64,000 nt of DNA, taken from contig SUZF01000004.1 of NCBI GenBank assembly GCA_015060065.1, forward strand, positions 1 to 64,000, written 5' to 3'. A model generated the notes under the pieces. That model did not search any database. It was not told the DNA's origin and worked only from the letters and a program-made list of their open reading frames with translations. Shown piece by piece: positions 16,628 to 25,101 of the stretch (position 1 is its first letter; every line of letters starts with the position of its first letter). This DNA is from Rikenellaceae bacterium. Lineage in GTDB: Bacteria; Bacteroidota; Bacteroidia; Bacteroidales; Rikenellaceae. The translations under genes were made by a program, and so were the position numbers.

Positions 16628-19600
16628 AACTCTCTCAATATTTTCCACGCCTGCTCGACATCCGCAACCCTGCGTACAGTCATAGTCAGACGGTCATTAT
16701 GTTGTTTCAGAACAAAGCGGTCGGGGTGTTGTGTCACGTAGCGCAACATTCCCATAAAGACATCGCTCTTAAAGTAAGGCGATGACGAATCGCCCACAAA
16801 ATGCACAATCATCAAACCATTCTTGACCTTCACCCTCTCCATACCGAGGCGCACAGCCTCCCAGCGCAGTCTGACGACGTTAAGCAACTCCTCGGCAGCC
16901 TTCGGCAACGTACCAAAGCGGTCTTTGAGACGTGCAGCAAAGCCCTGTAAAGCCTCCTCCGTGCGCAATGAGTCGAGTTCGCGATAGAGGCGCAGACGCT
17001 CCGCCTGCTGATGCACATACGACTCCGGAAGTTCCGCGGCAACATCAACCTCAATGGCTGAATCCTCGATAAAGTGCATCTGCTCGACAACCTCCGCCTC
17101 GCCCGAACTCATAGCCGATACATCGACACCCTCCGAGCGCAGTTCGGCTATCGCCTCACGCATAATCTTCTGGTAGGTTTCAAATCCGATATCGGCAATA
17201 AAGCCACTCTGCTCGGCACCTAACAGATTTCCTGCACCGCGGATATCCAAATCCTGCATCGCGATATTGAATCCGGAACCGAGGTCCGAAAACTCCTCGA
17301 TAGCCCTCATTCGTCTGCGGGCATCGCTCGAAAGCATCTCGTCGGGAGGCGTAAGCAGATAGCAATACGCCTTCTTGTCGCTACGACCCACTCTGCCTCG
17401 CAACTGGTGCAGGTCGCTCAAACCGAAGTTTTGGGCATCGTTGATGATTATGGTATTCACATTGGGGATGTCGATACCGCTCTCAACGATGGTCGTGGCA
17501 ATCAGCACATCGAAATCTCCATAGATAAAGTCCATAATCAACTTCTCGACCTCTGCCGCAGGCATACGGCCATGAGCGATACGTGTGCGCACCGTGGGAC
17601 ACAATGCGTGGATTTTGCGTTGCAACAGAGCAAGGTCATCGACCTTATTGTGAATCAGATATACCTGACCATTTCGTGCCAACTCCGCCTCGATGGCATC
17701 GCGGATAATCTCCTCGGAATAGACGTGCGACTCGGTGACTATCGGACGGCGGTTGGGTGGCGGTGTCGAGATTACCGACAGGTCGCGCGACCCCATAAGC
17801 GAGAATTGCAATGTTCGCGGAATGGGCGTAGCGGTCAGTGTCAGCGTATCGACATTGACGCTCATCTGCGTAAGTTTCTCCTTCGCTGCCACTCCGAACT
17901 TCTGCTCCTCGTCGATAATGAGCAGTCCAAGGTCGTGGAAACGCACATTTTTACCCAACATCTTATGCGTTCCGATAAGGATATCAATCTTGCCTGCCTC
18001 CAAGTCGGCTACAATCTGTCGTGTTTCGGCAGCCGTTTTGGTTCGATTCAGATACTCGACCCTCACGGGAAGGTCACGCAGTCGCTCCATAAATGAGCGA
18101 TAGTGTTGCAGAGCCAGAATCGTTGTCGGCACCAGCACTGCCGTCTGCTTGCCATCAACCGCAGCCTTAAATGCTGCACGTATAGCCACCTCGGTCTTAC
18201 CAAAGCCGACATCTCCGCAGACCAATCTATCCATCGGCTGCGACGACTCCATATCGCGCTTAACAGCCTCGGCTGCCGCCTGCTGGTCGGGAGTATCCTC
18301 CCACATAAACGACGCCTCCAACTCCTGTTGCAGATAGGTATCTGCCGAAAAGGCATAACCCTTACTCGCCTTGCGTTTGGCATAGAGAGCGATGAGTTCG
18401 CGAGAGATATCCTTAACGGCTCGTTTTGTAGCATTTTTGAGTTTCTGCCACGCGCCTCCTCCAAGTTTGTAAATCTTCGGAGGCTCGCCCTCGCCACTCT
18501 TATAGCGCGATATGCGGTGCAGCGAATGGACATTCACAAACAGCACATCGTTATCCTTATAGACCAACTTGATAGCCTCATGCGTCTTGCCATTCTCGTT
18601 AATCTTGACCAATCCACCGAAGCGACCCACGCCATGGTCGATATGGACAACATAGTCGCCCACCTGCAAGGCGTTCAGTTCCGCCACGGTCATCTGCTCG
18701 TCACGCTTGATTTCGCCATTTATGCGATAGCGTTGGTAGCGTTCAAAAATCTGATGGTCGGTATAGAGGCATAGTTTCAAGTTGTGATCGACAAAACCCT
18801 CGTGCAGGGTCAGTGACAGAGCCTTCGGCTCGGCTTCGGCACGTCCAATCTGGTGGAAGATATTATCCAAACGCTCGATTTGCGCCCTATTCTCCGAGAG
18901 AATGTAGCAGTCATAGCCCTGCTCGGTGTGTTCGATAATATCGTCTGCCAGAATCTCGAATTTCTTGTTAAACGATGGTTGTGGCGTAGTCTTGAACTCG
19001 ACAACACCATCCGCAGGTCGCTCTTTGAGCGTATTGCGCAGAGTCACCAGGCGGCTCCGTGAGATATCTTCCAGCAGAGCCTTACGACTGGTCAGCAGGT
19101 TATCTATTTCGGAGGGTTCCTCCATCTCCGAGAGCATCTTGCGACGCAGGTCATCAACCTTACGCAGTGCATAGTCCGCATCCACAAACCACCACGTCAC
19201 ATTCTCGCCCGCAAAACGCGCCAGCGACACCTTACGCTCGCTGCGCGAGTTGATATTGGGGATAATATCCGCCCTCTCGATACGCTCTGCCGAGAGTTGG
19301 CTCGATATCTCGAATCGACGAATCGAATCGACCTCATCTCCAAAAAAGTCAAATCGGAAGGGTCTGCTCTCGGCATACGAGAAGATATCGACAATACCGC
19401 CTCGCATCGAGTACTGTCCCGGCTCATATACAAAATCGACCCTTACAAAGCCCATGGCTTCGAGCAAATCCTCCAAGTCGGCAATCTTCATCTTATCGCC
19501 AACACCGATAGAGAGCATTCCTCCCGCCATCTCCTCCGGCTCGACAACCGTCTCTGCCAACGCTTCGGGATAGGTACATAGAATCATATATCCCTTACCC

Positions 19601-19941
19601 GCAGCACCACGCAGAGCATTTATGGCATTTGTCCGTTGCACCACCCCCTGCGCATCTTCGGCATGGTAGGCAATCGAGCGTTTATACGACGAGGGAAAGA
19701 AATATACGCGCTCCTCATCGAGCAACGTGTAGAAGTCATTCATAAGGTATGCCGCAGCATCCCTATCCTCGGCAACAAAGATATGAACCCCACCCACGCG
19801 AGCAATCGCTGCTGCCGAATATGACGAAAGAGCCCCGCCGACCAACTCGTCAAGTCGGACGGTAGCACTCTCTCTCTTCAATTCGCGGCTCAACTTCGCC
19901 AGTGCCTTTGCACCCTCGAAGAGCCGTAACGCGTTATTCAT
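16624..19941 (-). CDS. mfd: Transcription-repair coupling factor Mfd
   Basis: 1105 residues, full length. The N-terminal UvrB-like part (to ~350) is followed by the RNA polymerase interaction domain (LNALQVGDYVVHIDHGVGRF, ~430-500), then the RecG-like SF2 motor: Walker A GDVGFGKTEVA, motif II IDEEQKFGV, TATPIPRTLQFSL, ESGIDIPNVNTI, QLRGRVGRSDKKAYCY. The TRG and D7 regions follow. Mfd removes RNA polymerase stalled at DNA damage and recruits UvrA; uvrC is also in this window but not linked. It heads the run mfd-coaX-outer-membrane protein-TPR-lptC. Confidence 0.96.
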   Translation of the reverse strand: MNNALRLFEGAKALAKLSRELKRESATVRLDELVGGALSSYSAAAIARVGGVHIFVAEDRDAAAYLMNDFYTLLDEERVYFFPSSYKRSIAYHAEDAQGVVQRTNAINALRGAAGKGYMILCTYPEALAETVVEPEEMAGGMLSIGVGDKMKIADLEDLLEAMGFVRVDFVYEPGQYSMRGGIVDIFSYAESRPFRFDFFGDEVDSIRRFEISSQLSAERIERADIIPNINSRSERKVSLARFAGENVTWWFVDADYALRKVDDLRRKMLSEMEEPSEIDNLLTSRKALLEDISRSRLVTLRNTLKERPADGVVEFKTTPQPSFNKKFEILADDIIEHTEQGYDCYILSENRAQIERLDNIFHQIGRAEAEPKALSLTLHEGFVDHNLKLCLYTDHQIFERYQRYRINGEIKRDEQMTVAELNALQVGDYVVHIDHGVGRFGGLVKINENGKTHEAIKLVYKDNDVLFVNVHSLHRISRYKSGEGEPPKIYKLGGGAWQKLKNATKRAVKDISRELIALYAKRKASKGYAFSADTYLQQELEASFMWEDTPDQQAAAEAVKRDMESSQPMDRLVCGDVGFGKTEVAIRAAFKAAVDGKQTAVLVPTTILALQHYRSFMERLRDLPVRVEYLNRTKTAAETRQIVADLEAGKIDILIGTHKMLGKNVRFHDLGLLIIDEEQKFGVAAKEKLTQMSVNVDTLTLTATPIPRTLQFSLMGSRDLSVISTPPPNRRPIVTESHVYSEEIIRDAIEAELARNGQVYLIHNKVDDLALLQRKIHALCPTVRTRIAHGRMPAAEVEKLIMDFIYGDFDVLIATTIVESGIDIPNVNTIIINDAQNFGLSDLHQLRGRVGRSDKKAYCYLLTPPDEMLSSDARRRMRAIEEFSDLGSGFNIAMQDLDIRGAGNLLGAEQSGFIADIGFETYQKIMREAIAELRSEGVDVSAMSSGEAEVVEQMHFIEDSAIEVDVAAELPESYVHQQAERLRLYRELDSLRTEEALQGFAARLKDRFGTLPKAAEELLNVVRLRWEAVRLGMERVKVKNGLMIVHFVGDSSSPYFKSDVFMGMLRYVTQHPDRFVLKQHNDRLTMTVRRVADVEQAWKILREL

Positions 19942-19965
19942 ATCAAACGTTCTTTACAAACGCTT

Positions 19966-21516
19966 TTAGTCAAACAAGTTCTTACCCTTTCGGTCCTGAT
20001 AACGCACATCAACCATTCCGTTACTCTGGTTCGAGCGGATATCAATCCACACTCCGTAACGCCACATCCACTTCATTCGGAGCGACCACAAACCTCTGCG
20101 CAGGAATGCCGCCACATAGGGGCTGACAACCAAGCGTACATACCTCTTCTTGCGGTCCTGCGAAAGGAACGAAATCTGATTCTCAATCTTGCGGTCAAGC
20201 AGAATCGTCGGCTCGATTTTGCCCGTTCCGTTACACGTCGGGCAGACATCCTGAATGCCTTGCACCGCCACGGGACGGATTCGCTGACGCGTAATCTGCA
20301 TCAGGCCGAACTTCGTCAGCGGCAGCACCGTATGCTTTGCCTTATCCGAAGCCATCAACTTCTTCATCTCCTCGTAGAGAGTCTGACGATTCTGTGCCTT
20401 GTGCATATCGATAAAATCGACAATCACGATACCTCCCAAGTCGCGCAGGCGCAACTGTCGGGCAATCTCGTGTGCCGCTGCCAGATTGACATCCATAGCG
20501 GTCTGCTCCTGATTATCCTCTGCCTTGGTGCGATTACCCGAATTGACGTCGATGACATTCATCGCCTCGGTATGCTCAATGATAAGGTAGGCTCCGCGTT
20601 TGAGCGACACATACTTCGCAAAGAGCGATTTTATCTGGCGGGCAATATCGAAATTATCAAAAATCGGCAGAGTCCCGCGGTAGAGTTTCACGATTTTCTC
20701 GCGTTCAGGATCCACCACGCGGATATAACTGCGTATATTGTTGTACATCGCCTCATCATCGACGATAATCTGCGAGAATGAGCCGTCGAGTGAGTCGCGA
20801 ATGATAGTGTTTGCACGGCTCATCTCGCTCATCAACAGAGCGGGAGCCTGACTTTTACGGATTTGTTGGAGCGTCTTATTCCACTTCTCGACCAATGCGA
20901 GGATATCCTGCTCGATATCCAAATCGGAAGCATTGACTGCTGCGGTGCGGATAATCACACCGAAATTCTTGGGCAGAACTGCCGCTGCCACCCTTTTAAG
21001 ACGCTTTTTCTCTTCGTTTGAACGTATCTTCTGCGAGAGGAATATCTTTGGTGTGAACGGAACCAACACAACATTACGACCGGCAAGCGAAATATCCGCA
21101 GTCAATCGCGGTCCTTTGGTCGAAATAGCCTCCTTGGCAATCTGGACCATAATGGTCTGACCGACCTCCAAGTGTGTTGTAATCTTCTCGTTCTTGGGAT
21201 TGATAGCCTCATCGAGTTTCATCGTTTCGAGTTTCATGCCACGCTTTCCGGGCTGATAACTCGACACAAGTTTCTTTAACGACGGGAAATGACCACCCAT
21301 ATCGAGGCAGTGAATGAAGGCATCGCGCTCGTGTCCGATATTGACAAATGCCGCATTCAGACCGGGCATAATTTTACGCACCTTACCCAAATAGATATCA
21401 CCCACCGCAAAACCATTCTGCGGCAGTTCCTTATTGAGTTCCACCAACACTTTATCCTCACAAAGTGCGATGGTCATTTCGGTCGGGGTTACACTTATAA
21501 TCAGTTCTCGATTCAT
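19966..21516 (-). CDS. rng: Ribonuclease E/G family endoribonuclease
   Basis: 516 residues, RNase G-like length without the long RNase E tail. Domains: an interrupted S1 domain at about 35-130 (VGDIYLGKVRKIMPGLNAAFVNIGHERDAFIH), the RNase H-like/5' sensor region, the catalytic DNase I-like part with IDVNSGNRTKAEDN and IVIVDFIDMH (metal-binding Asp residues), and the zinc-link CPTCNGTG. It processes rRNA and begins mRNA decay in the cytoplasm. It is 24 bases upstream of mfd, and so may lead that operon. Confidence 0.93.
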   Translation of the reverse strand: MNRELIISVTPTEMTIALCEDKVLVELNKELPQNGFAVGDIYLGKVRKIMPGLNAAFVNIGHERDAFIHCLDMGGHFPSLKKLVSSYQPGKRGMKLETMKLDEAINPKNEKITTHLEVGQTIMVQIAKEAISTKGPRLTADISLAGRNVVLVPFTPKIFLSQKIRSNEEKKRLKRVAAAVLPKNFGVIIRTAAVNASDLDIEQDILALVEKWNKTLQQIRKSQAPALLMSEMSRANTIIRDSLDGSFSQIIVDDEAMYNNIRSYIRVVDPEREKIVKLYRGTLPIFDNFDIARQIKSLFAKYVSLKRGAYLIIEHTEAMNVIDVNSGNRTKAEDNQEQTAMDVNLAAAHEIARQLRLRDLGGIVIVDFIDMHKAQNRQTLYEEMKKLMASDKAKHTVLPLTKFGLMQITRQRIRPVAVQGIQDVCPTCNGTGKIEPTILLDRKIENQISFLSQDRKKRYVRLVVSPYVAAFLRRGLWSLRMKWMWRYGVWIDIRSNQSNGMVDVRYQDRKGKNLFD

Positions 21517-21540
21517 AGCCGAATCAACATTTAATATTAA

Positions 21541-21587
21541 ATAGGTAAAGGTAAAGGAGCTAACCCCTTTACCTTTAATTTACCTAT
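21541..21587 (-). terminator. Terminator-like hairpin after HU and the small basic gene
   Basis: An inner 11-bp perfect stem AAAGGTAAAGG / CCTTTACCTTT (loop of 8) is nested in a second pair of arms, ATAGGTAAA / TTTACCTAT. It lies 20 bases past the small gene's stop and 24 bases ahead of rng. Confidence 0.6.
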
Positions 21588-21607
21588 AATCGTCGTGAAG
21601 AGGTCTA

Positions 21608-21697
21608 TTACTTCTTCTTGTGACGATTCTTACGGAGACGCTTCTTGCGCTTGTGAGTCGCCATCTTATGGCGCTTGTGCTTCTTTCCGTTAGGCAT
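21608..21697 (-). CDS. 29-residue basic protein, AURKAIP1/COX24 (mS38/bS22-like) family
   Basis: A complete small gene: MPNGKKHKRHKMATHKRKK followed by RLRKNRHKKK and a stop. Sixteen of 29 residues are Lys or Arg and four more are His. The KRHKMATHKRKKRLRKNR core matches my recollection of the COX24 C-terminal family, whose mitochondrial member is ribosomal protein mS38 and whose mycobacterial member is bS22; Bacteroidetes genomes carry a similar short gene. It likely binds 16S rRNA near the decoding site of the 30S subunit. It follows HU by 25 bases and is co-transcribed with it. Confidence 0.75.
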   Translation of the reverse strand: MPNGKKHKRHKMATHKRKKRLRKNRHKKK

Positions 21698-21722
21698 AAT
21701 TAAAAAGTTTTTGAGTTAGAAA

Positions 21723-21995
21723 TTACTTAATCTTTGCAGTAAAGCTCTTTGCAGGCTTGAATGCAGGGATATTGTGAGCGGGAATAGTGATAGTCGTATT
21801 CTTCGAGATGTTACGAGCCACCTTCTGCGCACGCTTCTTGATGATGAAACTACCGAAGCCACGGAGATAAACATTCTCGTTTTCTGCCAAAGAACCCTTA
21901 ATGCTCTCCATAAATGCTTCTACGATTGTCTGTACCTGAACCTTCTCGGCACCGGTCTGTTTAGCGATTTCGCTAACGATATCTGCTTTTGTCAT
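21723..21995 (-). CDS. hup: HU-family DNA-binding protein
   Basis: 90 residues, the standard length of HU/IHF subunits. The sequence opens MTKADIVSEIAKQTGAEK, has the helical dimerisation region, the VYLRGFGSFIIKKRAQKVARN strand-turn that leads into the DNA-binding arm, and ends NIPAFKPAKSFTAKIK. The PA(H/F)...PAFKP proline that intercalates DNA is present (HNIPAFKP). It is a homodimeric nucleoid protein that bends DNA. It is co-transcribed with the 29-residue ribosomal-type gene. Confidence 0.95.
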   Translation of the reverse strand: MTKADIVSEIAKQTGAEKVQVQTIVEAFMESIKGSLAENENVYLRGFGSFIIKKRAQKVARNISKNTTITIPAHNIPAFKPAKSFTAKIK

Positions 21996-22095
21996 AACTT
22001 GGTATAAATTTATAAAGTTTGTAACTACTTCGTTTTTCTTTTTTCTGTTTCCCCTTTTTACCCTTTAAGTGCAACTATTTGCGCGAAAAGGTCTG

Positions 22096-22127
22096 CAAAT
22101 ATAAGGTTTATTTTATTATCAGCCAAC
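22096..22127 (-). promoter_or_regulatory. Promoter of hup
   Basis: TATATTTG at 22103-22096 on the minus strand with GTTG (one mismatch to TTTG) 20 bases upstream. The leader is about 95 bases, long for a gene with no visible riboswitch; HU leaders are often regulated. Confidence 0.6.
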
Positions 22128-22196
22128 ATCAAGTCGTTTTTTTTCGTTCTTTTTTCAAAAAAAACATTTTTCGATGTTCTTAAAGCAGTTGTTTTG

Positions 22197-22260
22197 ATAT
22201 CGGCCCAGCACAAAGCGGCTCTGCAAATATCTATCCAAAAAGGAGATAGAGTGCTGATAT
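22197..22260 (-). terminator. Nested inverted repeats after the S9 peptidase gene
   Basis: Inner hairpin TCTATCC-AAAAA-GG(A)GATAGA at about 22230-22250, enclosed by AGCAC / GTGCT and ATATC / GATAT arms reaching the last base of the peptidase stop codon. There is no long T-run, so termination is only likely. Confidence 0.4.
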
Positions 22261-24389
22261 TACTTCAAATACTTATCCAGCCAGCCGAAGAACTCGCGAT
22301 TCCACACCAACGAGTTTTGGGGCTTGAAGACCTGATGAGCCTCATTCTCAAACTCGACAAGACGCGCATCCAAACCTCTTGCTCGTGCTGCTGTAAATGC
22401 CTGTAACGACTGCGTGTAGGGGATGCGGAAGTCATATTCGCCCGTGATAATCAAAATCGGAGTATCCCACTTATCGACAAACTTGTGCGGAGAGTTGGCA
22501 TACGAGCGTTGTGCCGTGCGATTTGCTTTATCCCAATATGGGCCACCATAGTCGTTATTGATAAAGAACAACTCCTCGGTCTCGCCATACATCGACTCGA
22601 AGTTAAAGATTCCGCAGTGAGCGATAAATGCCTTAAAGCGTTGCTGGTGGCATCCCGCAAGGAAGAACACCGAGTAGCCACCGTACGATGCACCCACGCA
22701 ACCCAATCGCTCCTTGTCGCACCAAGGCTCACGAGCCACATCGTCGATTGCCGAGAGGTAATCGCGGATATTCTGACCCGAATAGTCGCCCGAAATCTGG
22801 TCAAGCCACTCCTGACCAAACGAAGGCAGACCTCGACGATTCGGAGCCACAACAACATATCCCTGCGCTGCCATCAACTGAAAATTCCAACGATAACTCC
22901 AAAACTGCGATACGACACTCTGGGGGCCTCCCTGGCAGTAGAGCAGCGTAGGATACTTTTTTGCGGGGTCGAAGTCGGGAGGCAGAATCACCCACACGAG
23001 CATCTTCTTGCCATCGGTAGTCTTGACCCAACGCTTCTCGACCTTGCCGAAGGGAATATTGTCATAAATCTCCTGATTAACATTCGAGATTTGCGCCAGA
23101 CGGCCACTCGCAGCATCCACCTCGAAGAGTTCGGTGGCATGGGTAATCTTCTGCATCGCTACCACGGTACGGCCACCGGCAATCGTAGCCGAAACGATAT
23201 CGTGATCGCCGGCAGTAAGCACCTCAACTTCACCATCGAGCGTTACTCGACAGAGTTGGTGCGTAGCCTCAATCGGAGCGACAAACCACAGAGCCTCATT
23301 GCCATCCCAGATAAGGTTGGTGGCATTGTAGTCGAATCTTGCCGTAAGGTCACGCATCTCGCCCGTTTCGGAGTTCCACACAAACAGACGCTCTTTGTCG
23401 GACTCGTTACCCGCGCGACGCTGTGAGCGGAAGGCAACCATCTTGCCGTTGGGCGAGAATATGGGGTACTTATCGTAGCCCGGCATCTGCGGTATGCGAC
23501 GGCGGTCGGTATTAAATTTCACGCCATCGGGCATAGCCTTGCAGATATTGAGGCTCTCGCCCGTGGCCACATCGTATATGAATATGTCCGAATCGGTCGA
23601 AACGGCATACTCATAGCCTGTCAAAGGTTTGCAGGTATATGCCAACTTCGCTCCGTCGGCACTCCACGAAATCTCTCCGGCATCAAAATAGGGAGCCAGC
23701 GGGGCATCCCATGCACTCTCGGCACCGATAATATCGACACCCTCCGAAGCCTTACCATCGGTCACATCGCCCACAAAGATATGGAGATAAGAGCCCTCAT
23801 CCCAATAGTTCCAATGGCGAGCCATCAGGTCGTCATATATTCGTGCTTTCGACTTGGGCAGATCCTTATGCACATCTGCCGACTTGCGGTCACACACCTG
23901 CACGCGCTGCACGTAGAAGAATTTATCGCCACGTGGCGAAACGCCATACGCCTCGACATCCTTCGCAAACTCCGTAACCTGCGCAAGTCCCTCACCCGAA
24001 GGCTCCATAGACCAAATCTGGCTCGAACCGCTGCGGTCAGAGATGAAATAGAATCGCTCGCCAGAAGCGCTCCACTGGGGGTCGAGGTTATTCGATGCGT
24101 GGTCGGTAAGTTGGCGCACTGCGCCCGAAACCATATCGCGCAGATAGATAGCCGTAACGCCTCGGTTCTCCTCCATATTATAATATGTAACCGTATAGAG
24201 GAGTTTTGAGCCGTCGGGCGAGAGCGTTGCCGCCCCGATACGACCCATTTTCCACATCACCTCCGGGGTAAATTTTGCGGCAGAAATCTCTTCCGCAGTG
24301 AGCGAATTATCGATTTCGAGCGGTTGCGGACGTTGCTCACAACCTGTAAGGCAAGATACAAGAGCCATAAACAATAGTAATTTTTTCAT
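22260..24389 (-). CDS. S9 family prolyl oligopeptidase-type lipoprotein peptidase
   Basis: 709 residues with a lipoprotein signal (LLLFMALVSCLTGC), so anchored in the envelope. The first ~440 residues form a beta-propeller built from WD40-like/TolB-type repeats (IGAATLSPDGSKLLYTV, LDPQWSASGERFYFISDR, YPIFSPNGKMVAFRSQRR). The C-terminal alpha/beta-hydrolase has the full triad: Ser568 in VGASYGGYS, Asp653 in GEYDFRIP, His685 in NEAHQVF. The family cuts short peptides; DPP5-like and acylaminoacyl peptidase members of Bacteroidetes process dietary and bacterial oligopeptides in the periplasm. It diverges from the Nudix-porX-tsaE operon. Confidence 0.9.
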   Translation of the reverse strand: MKKLLLFMALVSCLTGCEQRPQPLEIDNSLTAEEISAAKFTPEVMWKMGRIGAATLSPDGSKLLYTVTYYNMEENRGVTAIYLRDMVSGAVRQLTDHASNNLDPQWSASGERFYFISDRSGSSQIWSMEPSGEGLAQVTEFAKDVEAYGVSPRGDKFFYVQRVQVCDRKSADVHKDLPKSKARIYDDLMARHWNYWDEGSYLHIFVGDVTDGKASEGVDIIGAESAWDAPLAPYFDAGEISWSADGAKLAYTCKPLTGYEYAVSTDSDIFIYDVATGESLNICKAMPDGVKFNTDRRRIPQMPGYDKYPIFSPNGKMVAFRSQRRAGNESDKERLFVWNSETGEMRDLTARFDYNATNLIWDGNEALWFVAPIEATHQLCRVTLDGEVEVLTAGDHDIVSATIAGGRTVVAMQKITHATELFEVDAASGRLAQISNVNQEIYDNIPFGKVEKRWVKTTDGKKMLVWVILPPDFDPAKKYPTLLYCQGGPQSVVSQFWSYRWNFQLMAAQGYVVVAPNRRGLPSFGQEWLDQISGDYSGQNIRDYLSAIDDVAREPWCDKERLGCVGASYGGYSVFFLAGCHQQRFKAFIAHCGIFNFESMYGETEELFFINNDYGGPYWDKANRTAQRSYANSPHKFVDKWDTPILIITGEYDFRIPYTQSLQAFTAARARGLDARLVEFENEAHQVFKPQNSLVWNREFFGWLDKYLK

Positions 24390-24409
24390 AACGTATATCG
24401 GTTTTTCTT

Positions 24410-24430
24410 CAAATATATTTCGTAAATTTG
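24410..24430. promoter_or_regulatory. Back-to-back divergent -7 elements
   Basis: Minus-strand TATATTTG (24417-24410) points to the S9 peptidase and plus-strand TAAATTTG (24423-24430) points to the Nudix gene. They are separated by 5 bases, so the two promoters overlap each other's upstream region and probably compete. Confidence 0.6.
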
Positions 24431-24459
24431 CGGTATAAAACTACAAATGCCATAAAATA

Positions 24460-25050
24460 ATGCACCCCATTGTCTATTTTCTCGACAAAAGCGTAACATT
24501 CATCGACCGCACCGACGCTGCCGACGGTTTCGACTTTGTCATCACGGCAGAGGATGATATTTCCAGAGCGAAAGTAATCAAAATTCTCGACACTCACAAC
24601 CACATAGCAATAATATCGGATAATTCGCACGAATCTTTTGCGCGTTTTGCCGAGGATTTCAAGTTCGTGGTGGCTGCCGGTGGAGTTGTCATCGACAACA
24701 ACGGCAATACATTGATGATTTCGCGTCGCGGACGCTGGGACCTTCCGAAGGGGCATTGGGAGAGTGGCGAGACCATCGAGGAGTGCGCCCTGCGCGAAGT
24801 TGCCGAGGAGACGGGTGTTTCGCCTTCGGAAATTTTGCGCCCGATATGCAATACCTACCACACCTACAACGTTTATGGAACGTGGGAACTCAAATGCACA
24901 CATTGGTTCCTGATGCGCGGAAAGAGCGAGGAGACATCCCCTCAACACGAGGAGGGCATCGTGGCTGCCGAGTGGCTCTCGCCTAACGATGTCTGCAAAG
25001 CACTCCAAGACTCCTACCCCACGATTCGCAAGGTTTTTGCATCGTTGTAG
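24460..25050 (+). CDS. Nudix hydrolase
   Basis: 196 residues. A complete Nudix box begins at Gly98: GHWESGETIEECALREVAEE followed by TGV, matching GX5EX7REUXEEXGU. The preceding VAAGGVVIDNNGNTLMISRRGRWDLPKG is the usual strand entering the box. A 70-residue N-terminal extension is unlike other domains I know. The substrate (NDP-X) cannot be read. It is the first gene of a plus-strand operon with porX and tsaE, an arrangement I recall as common in Bacteroidales. Confidence 0.88.
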   Translation: MHPIVYFLDKSVTFIDRTDAADGFDFVITAEDDISRAKVIKILDTHNHIAIISDNSHESFARFAEDFKFVVAAGGVVIDNNGNTLMISRRGRWDLPKGHWESGETIEECALREVAEETGVSPSEILRPICNTYHTYNVYGTWELKCTHWFLMRGKSEETSPQHEEGIVAAEWLSPNDVCKALQDSYPTIRKVFASL

Positions 25051-25101
25051 TGTCGCGCAGACAGATTTAACATTACGAAACGCACAAAACAGACAACAAC
25101 C

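Noticed and set aside
22485..23426. A 313-codon plus-strand frame inside the S9 peptidase gene
   Set aside because: Antisense to an intact peptidase with full catalytic triad; no domain pattern.
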